Shown here piece by piece: positions 1 through 7,188 of a stretch of DNA of 64,000 bases. The DNA lies in NCBI GenBank assembly GCA_964535575.1, contig CAZHTC010000013.1, positions 1-64,000 on the forward strand, in the 5' to 3' direction. Position 1 is the first letter of the stretch; the number at the start of each line of letters is the position of its first letter. The stretch is from JAGPCK01 sp964535575. GTDB lineage: Bacteria; Bacteroidota; Bacteroidia; UKL13-3. The position numbers and the translations under genes are program-made. The notes beneath the pieces are model-generated. The model was not told the origin of the DNA. It did no database searches and saw only the letters and a list, made by a program, of their open reading frames with translations.

Positions 1-2
1 TT

Positions 3-959
3 CTTACACAAACTTCGTACACAGGGCGTGGCGGACTCTCTAAATTTTACATGGGCCACAGCTTTAAATTATGGAGCTGCAACTGTTTCGACACACTTGA
101 AAAACCCTTTCAAAAGCATGAATTAAACGGAGGGTTTAATGTAAACTATGTGTACGGACAAATGAAAATAGGAAAGGCGGCTTATTTTGGAGACACCTCC
201 TTTACCACTAATAATTACAAAGAAGACCGCACCCGATATATTGGAGATGTTACCTTTGATTTAGGATTGCAATATGTGTATCGCCCCAATGATACACGCA
301 GCCTTACCATAGGTGCCACCTATGCACCTGCCCGCACTCTTGCAGGACATCAGGTGGTGTTTGCCCGAACAGTGTATCCCGGATATTACGACCGCGACCG
401 CGATACGCTGCTGTATACCGAAACCGCCAATCAGCCTGCTTTAAAATTACCTGCTGCCTGGGGATTGGGAATGGTGTATCAGATACAGGGTTTGGGGAAA
501 GACTTAAATGATAAGAAAAAGCAAAACGAACTTATCCTTACCCTTGATATAAAAGGACAGGATTGGCGTAAATACTCCATATTCGGCCAGCAGGATTCGC
601 TGCAAAACAGTTTCTCCTTTGCGGCCGGAGCTGCATTTACGCCACTCACCGATTTAAACGTAAGAAAAAAACGACTGGCAAAAGTTGAATACCGCACCGG
701 ATTCAGGTTTGCTCAAACCAACCTGCAGCTGAATGGCGAACCCATTGCCGAATACGGAATGAGTGTGGGTGCAGGCGTGCCGTTAAAAATCCGAAAAACG
801 CGGGATAACTCCGCTTTCATTCTATCGAAAATTAATTTATCGGTGGAGTATTTTAAACGGGGCACATTAAATGGTTCGCTGCTTCAGGAAAACCACCTGC
901 GTTTTACACTGGGAATTACTTTTGAGGACGAATGGTTCCAGAAATGGAAATTTGACTGA
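3..959 (+). CDS. Outer-membrane beta-barrel protein, 3' part
   Basis: The reading frame is open from the first complete codon at position 3, so the gene begins upstream of the window and only its C-terminal ~318 residues are seen. The protein is made of alternating polar/aromatic strands with short turns, and it ends in a strand closing with Phe-Asp, as expected for an outer-membrane barrel. Barrels of this general kind often precede lptC in Bacteroidota. The next gene starts 23 bases downstream on the same strand, so the two are probably co-transcribed. The first ATG in the window (51) is internal and not a start. Substrate and exact family cannot be told; a FadL-like porin is one possibility. 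Confidence 0.7.
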   Translation, partial: LTQTSYTGRGGLSKFYMGHSFKLWSCNCFDTLEKPFQKHELNGGFNVNYVYGQMKIGKAAYFGDTSFTTNNYKEDRTRYIGDVTFDLGLQYVYRPNDTRSLTIGATYAPARTLAGHQVVFARTVYPGYYDRDRDTLLYTETANQPALKLPAAWGLGMVYQIQGLGKDLNDKKKQNELILTLDIKGQDWRKYSIFGQQDSLQNSFSFAAGAAFTPLTDLNVRKKRLAKVEYRTGFRFAQTNLQLNGEPIAEYGMSVGAGVPLKIRKTRDNSAFILSKINLSVEYFKRGTLNGSLLQENHLRFTLGITFEDEWFQKWKFD

Positions 960-982
960 TACCCTTCACGCACTCACAGAAT

Positions 983-1561
983 ATGTTTCATAAAAAAACA
1001 TTTCAACTTTTTGCATCCACTCTTTTATCCGCTTGCTTTTTTGCCTCGTGCGAAAGCGATATGGAGAAGATAAAGATGGTTACCGAAAATAAAAAATTTC
1101 CGGTAGAGCGGGGAATAAAAATTGAAATGACCTATACCGATTCGGGGATTGTACGTGTAAAAATGATTGCCCCGCTTATTGAACGGTATCAGGACGAACG
1201 ACCCTACACCGAGATGAAAAAAGGACTCACCTGTTATTTTTACAACAGCAACTACGAGGTAGAAAGTATGCTCAAAGCCCGCTATGCCATCAGGTGGGAA
1301 AACGAAAAACTGATGGAGGCGCGCGATAGCGTAATTGTCATTAACACAAAAGGAGAAACGCTTACAGCCGAACAAATTTTCTGGAACGAGACCACTAAAA
1401 AAATCTACTCAAAAAATAAATTAGTCACCATCACCCAAAAGGACCAGATTTTATACGGATATGGATTTGAATCGAATGAAGATTTTACCAAGTATAAAAT
1501 TTTTAAACTGAAAGGAATTATTAAACTTAACGAGGAAACAAATGCAGCAACTGCTAAGTAA
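983..1561 (+). CDS. lptC: LPS export ABC transporter periplasmic protein LptC
   Basis: This 192-residue protein begins with a lipoprotein signal whose lipobox ends at Cys23 (FASC). The body has the repeating short beta-strand pattern of the LptC/OstA fold, with the characteristic stretch in which the molecule is described as a precursor strand set (residues ~85-150, including GETLTAEQIFWNE). LptC bridges the inner-membrane LptBFG transporter to LptA and passes lipopolysaccharide across the periplasm. The lipoprotein form, rather than a transmembrane anchor, is common in Bacteroidota. It lies between an outer-membrane barrel gene and a CNNM protein gene, an arrangement often seen in the phylum. 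The last 20 bases overlap the next small gene. Confidence 0.85.
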   Translation: MFHKKTFQLFASTLLSACFFASCESDMEKIKMVTENKKFPVERGIKIEMTYTDSGIVRVKMIAPLIERYQDERPYTEMKKGLTCYFYNSNYEVESMLKARYAIRWENEKLMEARDSVIVINTKGETLTAEQIFWNETTKKIYSKNKLVTITQKDQILYGYGFESNEDFTKYKIFKLKGIIKLNEETNAATAK

Positions 1562-1709
1562 AACGTGGTTGTGGCTGGGCGTACTGGCTTTGCTGGTGAG
1601 TGTTTATGTTTCACTCACCGATGGATTTATCTTTGGTAAAGCATATATGTTTTTACTGATATCGGGCGTTGCGTTTTTTTTATTCAAATTCAAAAGCGGG
1701 AGTAAATAA
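1542..1709 (+). CDS. Small two-helix membrane protein
   Basis: This 55-codon frame starts with ATG inside the last seven codons of lptC and stops two bases before the CNNM gene, so it fits the operon tightly. The product has two hydrophobic segments, at about residues 8-25 and 34-50, separated by a short polar loop (TDGFIFGKA), and ends in a basic tail (KFKSGSK). That is the layout of a small inner-membrane protein. The overlap with lptC and the 2-base gap downstream argue for translational coupling. I do not recognise a family; a small accessory subunit to either neighbour is possible but unproven. Confidence 0.7.
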   Translation: MQQLLSKTWLWLGVLALLVSVYVSLTDGFIFGKAYMFLLISGVAFFLFKFKSGSK

Positions 1710-1711
1710 TT

Positions 1712-2974
1712 ATGGAACAACACCTCTACATCATACTTATTTCCATGCTCATGTCGGCTTTCTTTTCGGGAATTGAGATTGCCTTTATTACTGCGAGCAA
1801 ACTGCGTATTGAGTTAAAAAGCAAACAGGGCAGCTACACCGCAAAAATTCTTTCGGGGTTTGTTAAAGAGCCATCCAAATTTATCAGCACTACACTTATC
1901 GGAAACAATATCGCTCTGGTTATTTACAGTATTTTTATGGACGAAACCATTTCTCCGTCTATAAAAAATATTCTTCCCTACGATCACGACAATGAATTTC
2001 TGGTGCTGCTGATTACTACTTTTATTTCAACGGTGGTGGTACTGTTGCTGGCCGAGTTTTTACCCAAAGCCCTGTTCCGCATCAACCCCGATTTTATTCT
2101 CTTTCTGCTCACATTTCCGTTTATGGTTTTCTACTACCTGCTGTGGCCGGTGGTTCACTTTATCGTTTTTCTGTCGAAAGTGGTTTTTGTAAAAGTTTTT
2201 CGAATGGATTTTGCGGAAGAGACACCCGTTTTCAGCAAAATAGATTTGGACAATTACATTAACGAAAGCGAAAAACTGGATCTGGACGAAGATGCCGATG
2301 TAGACACGGAAATTTTCAGAAATGCGCTTGATTTTGCCAATGTAAAAGTAAGGGAATGCATGGTTCCGCGCACCGAACTGGTAGCTATTGAAGTTACCGA
2401 CAGCATTGATAATTTATACCGCAAATTTGTAGAGTCGGGTCATTCAAAAATTCTCATTTACCACGATTCTATTGATAATATCATCGGGTATGTGCATCAG
2501 GTGGAGATGTTTAAAAAACCAAAAAATATCCGCTCCATTATGGTGGCTCCCATTATTGCAACCGAATCAATGCCCGCCAATGAATTGCTTAAGCAGTTTT
2601 CGCACAACAAAAAAAGCGTGGCACTGGTGGTGGATGAGTTTGGCGGTACTGCCGGAATGGTAACCATTGAAGATATAATGGAAGAAATTTTCGGGGAGAT
2701 AGAAGACGAGTACGATGTAGAGCAACTTACCGAAACCAGAATATCGGATAACGAATTTGTTTTTTCGGCCCGGCTCGAAACAGATTACCTCAACAAAACC
2801 TATAACCTTCATATTCCGGAGGGAGAATACAAAACACTGGGCGGATATATTTTTGCCGTTCACGAAAGCATTCCGCACAAGGACGAAAAAATTCAGATTG
2901 GCAAAATGGAATTTACCATCCTCTCTGTATATCACACCCGTATCAACGAGGTGCGCCTCCGGATCTCCGGCTAA
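1712..2974 (+). CDS. CNNM/CBS-domain (HlyC/CorC family) transporter
   Basis: The 420-residue protein has an N-terminal CNNM (DUF21) membrane domain with three to four helices over residues ~1-180. It opens with a small-residue-rich segment (SAFFSGIEIAF) typical of the family. A pair of CBS domains follows at ~205-330 (ending VTIEDIMEEIFGEIEDE, a hallmark sequence), then a C-terminal CorC_HlyC domain at ~345-418. Relatives bind adenine nucleotide through the CBS pair and are linked to magnesium or cobalt efflux; the old hemolysin name is misleading. It follows the small membrane gene by two bases and precedes phosphatidylserine decarboxylase, suggesting one envelope operon. Length is normal for the family. 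Confidence 0.9.
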   Translation: MEQHLYIILISMLMSAFFSGIEIAFITASKLRIELKSKQGSYTAKILSGFVKEPSKFISTTLIGNNIALVIYSIFMDETISPSIKNILPYDHDNEFLVLLITTFISTVVVLLLAEFLPKALFRINPDFILFLLTFPFMVFYYLLWPVVHFIVFLSKVVFVKVFRMDFAEETPVFSKIDLDNYINESEKLDLDEDADVDTEIFRNALDFANVKVRECMVPRTELVAIEVTDSIDNLYRKFVESGHSKILIYHDSIDNIIGYVHQVEMFKKPKNIRSIMVAPIIATESMPANELLKQFSHNKKSVALVVDEFGGTAGMVTIEDIMEEIFGEIEDEYDVEQLTETRISDNEFVFSARLETDYLNKTYNLHIPEGEYKTLGGYIFAVHESIPHKDEKIQIGKMEFTILSVYHTRINEVRLRISG

Positions 2975-3011
2975 GTTTGGCTGTTTGCCCAATTTGAGTT
3001 TAATTTGTTGA

Positions 3012-3665
3012 ATGATACACAGAGAAGGCTCCGCAACTATTTTTATAACCCTTGCCGTATTGTTTGTGCTGAATTTTGCTGTTCAGCACTTTATTCCTCA
3101 ACCCGAATGGATAAGCCAGGTAGTACTGTTTATCTCTACGGTTTTTCTGGTAATTATTCTTCAGTTTTTCAGAAATCCACCACGCAACACGCAAAAAAAC
3201 GATGCGCATATTATTGCACCTGCCGATGGCAAAGTAGTGGTGATAGAAGAAGTGGAAGAACCGGAGTTTTTCAAAGGCAAACGCCTGCAGGTATCTATTT
3301 TTATGTCTCCGTTTAATGTGCACGTAAACCGAAACCCCATTGCCGGAACGGTAAAGTATTTTAAATACCACCCGGGAAAATATTTAGTAGCCTGGCATCC
3401 CAAATCGTCAACCGAAAATGAACGGACTACAACCGTAATTGAACATAAAAGCGGAAAGCAGGTTTTATTCAGGCAAATTGCCGGTGCCCTGGCCAAACGC
3501 ATTTGCTGGTATGTAGAAGCAGGGCAACAGGTGCAGCAGGGTGGCGAAATGGGATTTATTAAATTCGGATCAAGGGTTGATGTGTTTTTGCCCTTAGATG
3601 CCAAGGTGCAGGTAACCCTTAATCAAAAGGTGAGCGGTGGAGAAACCGTGCTTGCCAACTGGTAA
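3012..3665 (+). CDS. psd: Phosphatidylserine decarboxylase
   Basis: This 217-residue protein belongs to the short, archaeal-type PSD family. It has a hydrophobic N-terminal hairpin (residues ~8-50), then the PADG motif (residues 70-73), the MSPFNVHVNR segment, and the self-cleavage site Gly186-Ser187 in GFIKFGSRVDVF. Cleavage at that Gly-Ser produces the pyruvoyl cofactor used to decarboxylate phosphatidylserine to phosphatidylethanolamine at the inner membrane. The substrate would be made by PssA, encoded at 15.7 kb in this window. The ATG at 3012 was chosen because it gives the usual N-terminus. It is 37 bases after the CNNM gene. Confidence 0.92.
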   Translation: MIHREGSATIFITLAVLFVLNFAVQHFIPQPEWISQVVLFISTVFLVIILQFFRNPPRNTQKNDAHIIAPADGKVVVIEEVEEPEFFKGKRLQVSIFMSPFNVHVNRNPIAGTVKYFKYHPGKYLVAWHPKSSTENERTTTVIEHKSGKQVLFRQIAGALAKRICWYVEAGQQVQQGGEMGFIKFGSRVDVFLPLDAKVQVTLNQKVSGGETVLANW

Positions 3666-3710
3666 TGGTACAATTATTGAGTTAGTTGAACACTTAAATA
3701 TTTTACATAT

Positions 3711-3965
3711 ATGAAAAAATTAATGATTCTTTTCGCTTTTATGGGACTTGGAATAGCCTACGCAAGCGCACACACCACTCAAATGTACTCGGTAAAATGC
3801 GACTCAACAAAATCGTGCTCTTCTAAAAAAGGAGATGCCCATTGCAAAGACAAAAAAGCTAAAGCCAAAAAGAAAAGCTGCTGCAGCAAACAAACTTCGG
3901 TAACTACTAAAACTTTTCCGGTTTACGCTACCAAAAAAGAAGAACAATACAACTTTAGTGTGTAA
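3711..3965 (+). CDS. Small exported Lys/Cys-rich protein
   Basis: An 84-residue product with a clear N-terminal signal peptide (MKKLMILFAFMGLGIAYASA). The mature part is short, very rich in lysine, serine and cysteine (CDSTKSCSS, HCKDKK, KKSCCSK), and ends in an aromatic tail (EEQYNFSV). No family is recognised. The cysteines could bind metal or form disulfides in the periplasm, but that is inference. It is followed 24 bases later by a strong intrinsic terminator, so it is probably the last gene of the upstream unit or a monocistronic message. Confidence 0.7.
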   Translation: MKKLMILFAFMGLGIAYASAHTTQMYSVKCDSTKSCSSKKGDAHCKDKKAKAKKKSCCSKQTSVTTKTFPVYATKKEEQYNFSV

Positions 3966-3989
3966 TAATACTTCAGGTCTTTCATGAAC

Positions 3990-4018
3990 AAAAAAGCCGC
4001 TTTGATGCGGCTTTTTTG
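3990..4018 (+). terminator. Rho-independent terminator
   Basis: The stem pairs AAAAAGCCGC (3991-4000) with GCGGCTTTTT (4007-4016) around a 6-base loop and runs into T residues. It lies just after the small exported protein gene. The 329-base stretch 3966-4294 otherwise holds only the promoter-like site and second hairpin listed next. Confidence 0.85.
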
Positions 4019-4127
4019 TTGTCTCGATAACAGTTATCGAAAACAATCAAAAAAATACTCATTTTTTCTTCCTCATTTTTAGGGTTTTACACTAAAGGGT
4101 AATTTTTTTCTTTTCCATTCGTCTGCC

Positions 4128-4160
4128 TTGACATAACTTGCACCCAGACAGATAGGTTTT
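4128..4160 (+). promoter_or_regulatory. Bacteroidota-type promoter candidate in intergenic DNA
   Basis: A TTG-containing -33-like element (TTGACA, 4128) lies upstream of TAGGTTTT (4153-4160), a 7-of-8 match to the TAnnTTTG element of Bacteroidota. No protein gene follows on this strand, only a hairpin with a T-tract, so it may drive a short RNA. Confidence 0.3.
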
Positions 4161-4176
4161 TCATAGTTTAGTTATG

Positions 4177-4211
4177 ACCGGGGAGTATCTAATGCTTCCC
4201 GGTTTTCTTTT
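4177..4211 (+). terminator. Terminator-like hairpin with no upstream coding gene
   Basis: ACCGGG (4177-4182) pairs with CCCGGT (4198-4203), followed by TTTCTTTTTT on the + strand. The T-tract is on the + side only, so it does not serve the convergent lectin gene. With the promoter-like site at 4128-4160 it would bound an RNA of roughly 40-50 bases. Confidence 0.5.
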
Positions 4212-4294
4212 TTATATGGTTTCCCTGTTTGCTCCTTACATCTATCTGCATGAGCACAACCAACGGGTAAATCAACCCTGATAATGTTAATGCT

Positions 4295-5170
4295 TTATTC
4301 CTTGAAAAAAGTTTGCAGATAGCGCCTATCGGTGGCCAATTCCACCACAAGCATATAAAGTCCGGGAGCAAATTCAGAAACAGAAATGGCCTCGCAGGCC
4401 TGCTGTGTTTTGTTATCACTGTACACAATTGCCCCTTGTGCATTCATAATGTGTACCGATTGAATACCGGATACGCCTGAAATATGTAACACCGAACGAA
4501 CCGGATTAGGATACACTCCCATCACAGGAATCGCTTCCGGTGTACGGTAACCGGTGGTGGTTCCATACTCTATGATATAATAATTGGTATTGGTAATATT
4601 GATATCATTCCATTCTCCGGCTGCACCCAGTGCTCCACTACCGGCCGGCCATCCCGCCAGAGCCAGAGCGGCCGCATCCTGTAAACCGCCAAAATTATCG
4701 GGTTCATTAATAGTACCCGATGCTTTTCCTCCCCAATTTATATACCTGCCCGATAAAATGGCTCCGTTATTCTGCCCTGCTGCGCCTTCACCACTCCAGA
4801 AATTTGTTCCTGTGCCATCATTGTTCCCGTCCCAAAGCCAGATGCCTTCGGTTACTTTATCCGTAGCCCCTATCCATACATACGAGGTACCTCCGCCATC
4901 ACTTATAGGATTGTAGGTGGTAGATATACCCGAAGCCGTAAGGGCCGTTGCCATAGCTGCCTGCTCGCTGCTGTCGTCAATATGTACCAGATAACCTCCA
5001 CGCGAAACGGCACAGGCTGCCGCATCGGTCCAGGATTTTTTCTCTTTAACCAACTCATAGTTTTTACCATTGTAGGTAAACGAATAAATATTGGCGGGAT
5101 TAACACATTGGGCAAATAAACCGGTGGTATAAACAACCATCGCTAACGCAAGCAGTACTTTTGCTTTCAT
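4295..5170 (-). CDS. Secreted C-type lectin domain protein with T9SS sorting tail
   Basis: The 291-residue protein has a signal peptide (to ~residue 20, LFAQ). A C-type lectin-like fold follows at ~30-205: WTDAAACAVSRGGYLVHI, then YVWIGATDKVTEGIWLWDG, an EPDNFGG calcium/sugar-site-like loop, and GEWNDINI. Residues ~215-291 form a type A T9SS C-terminal domain (MGVYPNPVRSVLHIS ... GLYMLVVEL). Such proteins are exported across the outer membrane by T9SS and then released or anchored at the surface. The EPN-like EPD motif and WND support carbohydrate binding in principle, but specificity is not predictable. It is a single gene between a convergent small gene and the AT-rich island. Confidence 0.88.
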   Translation of the reverse strand: MKAKVLLALAMVVYTTGLFAQCVNPANIYSFTYNGKNYELVKEKKSWTDAAACAVSRGGYLVHIDDSSEQAAMATALTASGISTTYNPISDGGGTSYVWIGATDKVTEGIWLWDGNNDGTGTNFWSGEGAAGQNNGAILSGRYINWGGKASGTINEPDNFGGLQDAAALALAGWPAGSGALGAAGEWNDINITNTNYYIIEYGTTTGYRTPEAIPVMGVYPNPVRSVLHISGVSGIQSVHIMNAQGAIVYSDNKTQQACEAISVSEFAPGLYMLVVELATDRRYLQTFFKE

Positions 5171-5242
5171 AACCTTTTTTATGCAAAATAGTCAATCCAA
5201 AGGAGACTAAACACGAGTTTGGTCAAGGCAGTTATAACCAAT

Positions 5243-5262
5243 TGCTTATTAGATAATAAGCA
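5243..5262. repeat. Perfect palindrome at the left edge of the accessory island
   Basis: TGCTTATTA (5243-5251) is the exact reverse complement of TAATAAGCA (5254-5262), with two central bases. It lies between the lectin gene start and the island genes, and could be an operator or a boundary feature. Confidence 0.45.
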
Positions 5263-5306
5263 TACTGTGCAGAAGTTTTAATTTATAAAATGAAAACACT
5301 TTCCCC

Positions 5307-5314
5307 TATTTTCG
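5307..5314 (+). promoter_or_regulatory. -7 box (TATTTTCG) before a 40-codon frame
   Basis: TATTTTCG matches TAnnTTTG at 7 of 8 positions and ends six bases before an ATG at 5321. No clear TTG element is seen at the expected distance. Confidence 0.3.
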
Positions 5315-5320
5315 TTAGTT

Positions 5321-5443
5321 ATGCATATGGCTAATGTGAATTACCATCCGGCTGTACAATCCACAATCCTAACATTGGATAATGTTATTAAAAGCCGCTT
5401 AAGTAAGGTATTTGAGGGGTATAATTTTGTAGTAAATTATTAA
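5321..5443 (+). CDS. Possible 40-residue leader/regulator ORF
   Basis: The frame runs from ATG at 5321 to TAA at 5441-5443, ending six bases before the GTG start of the sce7726-like gene. Such spacing is usual for genes in one operon. The product begins MHMANVNYHPAVQS and has an amphipathic centre (ILTLDNVIKSRLSKVFEG). There is no recognisable family, signal peptide or membrane segment. A promoter-like box lies just upstream. It may be a small regulator or antitoxin-like partner, a leader peptide, or chance. A perfect -7 box for the downstream gene lies inside it, which argues for caution. Confidence 0.35.
   Translation: MHMANVNYHPAVQSTILTLDNVIKSRLSKVFEGYNFVVNY
5422..5429 (+). promoter_or_regulatory. 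-7 promoter element of the sce7726-like gene
   Basis: TAATTTTG is an exact TAnnTTTG match 20 bases before the GTG start at 5450. No convincing -33 TTG is seen upstream. Confidence 0.45.
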
Positions 5444-5449
5444 ATCAAA

Positions 5450-6007
5450 GTGAAGGACTTTGAAATTAGACGGATTTTAAGGGAATCGGCTTTGTTCGAA
5501 TATCTTAATGATGCAGACTCAAAAGTAGTCGAGGAGTTCGATTTACCTGTTGCTGGTGCAAGAATAGATGTTGCTGTATTTAATGGGGCTCTTCATGGAT
5601 ATGAAATAAAAAGTGCGAGTGATACTCTGTTAAGGCTCCCAAATCAAATAATAGCATATTCTTATATTTTTGATTACTTAACAATAGTTACAGAGGATAA
5701 GCACTATGGTAAGGTTAAGGCTATAATCCCAGAATGGGTAAGTATTGCAATCTGTTCAAACAATAGAGAATACAAGTTCTTCGTAAAACATGAGGGGAGG
5801 CAAAACCCGAATAAGAATGGTTTCTACATCGCTCAATTATTGTGGCGCAGTGAACTCATAGAGTTGTTAATGGAACAGGGGCTGTGCTTTAAAAAGAAAC
5901 TTCGAAATTGGGCTCTTTGCGAAATAGCAGCATTAAACATAGAGCCAAACAAGTTATCACAACTTGTTAAAGATAAAATCAAAAAAAGAGATAATTGGCG
6001 AACTTAA
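5450..6007 (+). CDS. sce7726-family protein, putative PD-(D/E)XK nuclease
   Basis: This 185-residue protein starts with GTG. Residues ~25-60 resemble the core of sce7726-family proteins and read as a PD-(D/E)XK endonuclease motif: Glu29 in VVEEF, Asp40 in ARIDVAV and Glu52-Ile-Lys54 in YEIK. The rest is mixed alpha/beta with a basic C-terminus (KDKIKKRDNW). sce7726 proteins are named after a Sorangium gene found beside sce7725. Here the partner is a beta-family protein on the opposite strand whose stop codon overlaps this one by four bases. DNA around it is clearly AT-richer than the flanking housekeeping genes, suggesting acquisition. Nuclease activity is inferred from the residues only; a defence role is a hypothesis. 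Confidence 0.75.
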   Translation: MKDFEIRRILRESALFEYLNDADSKVVEEFDLPVAGARIDVAVFNGALHGYEIKSASDTLLRLPNQIIAYSYIFDYLTIVTEDKHYGKVKAIIPEWVSIAICSNNREYKFFVKHEGRQNPNKNGFYIAQLLWRSELIELLMEQGLCFKKKLRNWALCEIAALNIEPNKLSQLVKDKIKKRDNWRT

Positions 6008-7086
6008 AGTAGATGATGTTGTAGGGTTATGTGATGGTTTTGACTATATTGAATCCAATTTGTAGTATTACCTACACCAGTCTCTTCTTCTGAGTCAGGG
6101 TTTTTCAAACTCAAATCATAATACTTCAAATCCCCCCAGCTAAATTCTTGTTCGCTACAATATCTACTACTAATCAAATTTTGACAATGTGTTATTATTT
6201 GTCTGTGCCCATGTTTATGGTCTCCCGATAATTTCCCTTTAAATATTACAAAATAATTGGGGGCTGTATACTTTAAACTAATAGTTCCAGCATGCTTCGC
6301 ATCCATAAATCTTGCTGATTTAGTCCCGTAATCCCCATACTTAATATTTTTATACCCATTCTCCTCTTTTAACTCGTTCCAAAATATCCATTCATAACGT
6401 GTTAATATATGCCCACTTTTATCGTCTATTACATCACTTAAATTTTCCGGGAATGAACCCGCAGCAACAATAACATTCTTCCAATCCTCAACAGCTTTTG
6501 GCAAAGACATAATGGCATCAATGGTCTTTGATTTACAACCCTCTTTGTCTATACCATTTATAGCCCCTAAGTCAAGTAAAATGCTTACAGTTTCGGGTGA
6601 CACATTAAATCTATCGCAAAATTTTTTAACCACATCTTGAGCATTATCAAACGCACCTGTACTACCCCATCCTACCCTAATGCATATCTGCGAATTGTTT
6701 AAAGCAAGAATGTAATCCACTAGCAATAGGTAGTCTTTTGTGCTTTCTCGATTAACCACTGGCACTATGTTGACTCCTGAATTTATTAAAGAAGTAATAA
6801 GGCCTCTAATAACCTTAATCTGTTTGTCAAGTTCCTTAAACAAGGAAAAATCAAAAAAGATTTGGTTATCAAAAAAGTTCCAATGTATTCTAAGGGTCTT
6901 TTCTATCAAGCTGTAAGGAACTTTCTTCTTCTTTTTCTTCTTACTCTCTTCATTGCTTGGTTTCTCTATGGACTCGTTTATGATTTCAAGTACCGGGACA
7001 ATTTCATCCTTAACATTTTGGGAAAGGCGTTCGAGCGCAACCAGTTCTCCTTTTTTAGCTACTAAAATTGGGAAATACTTTTTCAT
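6004..7086 (-). CDS. Beta-family protein (T4 beta / sce7725-like)
   Basis: The 360-residue protein opens with YFPILVAKKGELVALERLS and IVPVLEI, the N-terminal pattern of Pfam Beta_protein and the related sce7725 family. A lysine run (residues ~50-56) interrupts the N-terminal part and looks like a flexible linker insertion. The body carries typical conserved patches (LLDLGAI at ~190, VAAGSFPENL at ~230, YEWIFWNEL at ~255, RFMDAKHAG ~285) and a C-terminal HGHRQIITHCQNLI segment. There is no signal peptide or membrane segment. The molecular function of the family is not established; members occur in phages and accessory islands. It is convergent with the sce7726-like gene and co-directional with the DUF3800 gene upstream, 102 bases away. 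Confidence 0.75.
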   Translation of the reverse strand: MKKYFPILVAKKGELVALERLSQNVKDEIVPVLEIINESIEKPSNEESKKKKKKKVPYSLIEKTLRIHWNFFDNQIFFDFSLFKELDKQIKVIRGLITSLINSGVNIVPVVNRESTKDYLLLVDYILALNNSQICIRVGWGSTGAFDNAQDVVKKFCDRFNVSPETVSILLDLGAINGIDKEGCKSKTIDAIMSLPKAVEDWKNVIVAAGSFPENLSDVIDDKSGHILTRYEWIFWNELKEENGYKNIKYGDYGTKSARFMDAKHAGTISLKYTAPNYFVIFKGKLSGDHKHGHRQIITHCQNLISSRYCSEQEFSWGDLKYYDLSLKNPDSEEETGVGNTTNWIQYSQNHHITLQHHLL

Positions 7087-7129
7087 ATCAATTCATGTTT
7101 AATTATATTACTTACCTTTGTACCGTGTT

Positions 7130-7141
7130 GGACGTACGTCC
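7130..7141. repeat. 12-bp perfect palindrome upstream of the beta-family gene
   Basis: GGACGTACGTCC reads the same on both strands. It sits 44 bases before the start of the beta-family gene and could be a repressor site. Confidence 0.45.
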
Positions 7142-7150
7142 CGCCAATGG

Positions 7151-7183
7151 GAGGCCATAATAGCACCTCGCTTTTATGGCCTC
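7151..7183. repeat. 10-bp-stem hairpin between DUF3800 and beta-family genes
   Basis: GAGGCCATAA (7151-7160) pairs perfectly with TTATGGCCTC (7174-7183) around a 13-base loop. It begins six bases after the DUF3800 stop codon. No T-tract follows on the minus strand, so it looks more like an RNA-stabilising or attenuating hairpin than a canonical terminator. Confidence 0.5.
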
Positions 7184-7188
7184 ACCTT

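Noticed and set aside
2567..2992. Minus-strand frame in the CNNM gene
   Set aside because: Shadow frame with no homology-like features.
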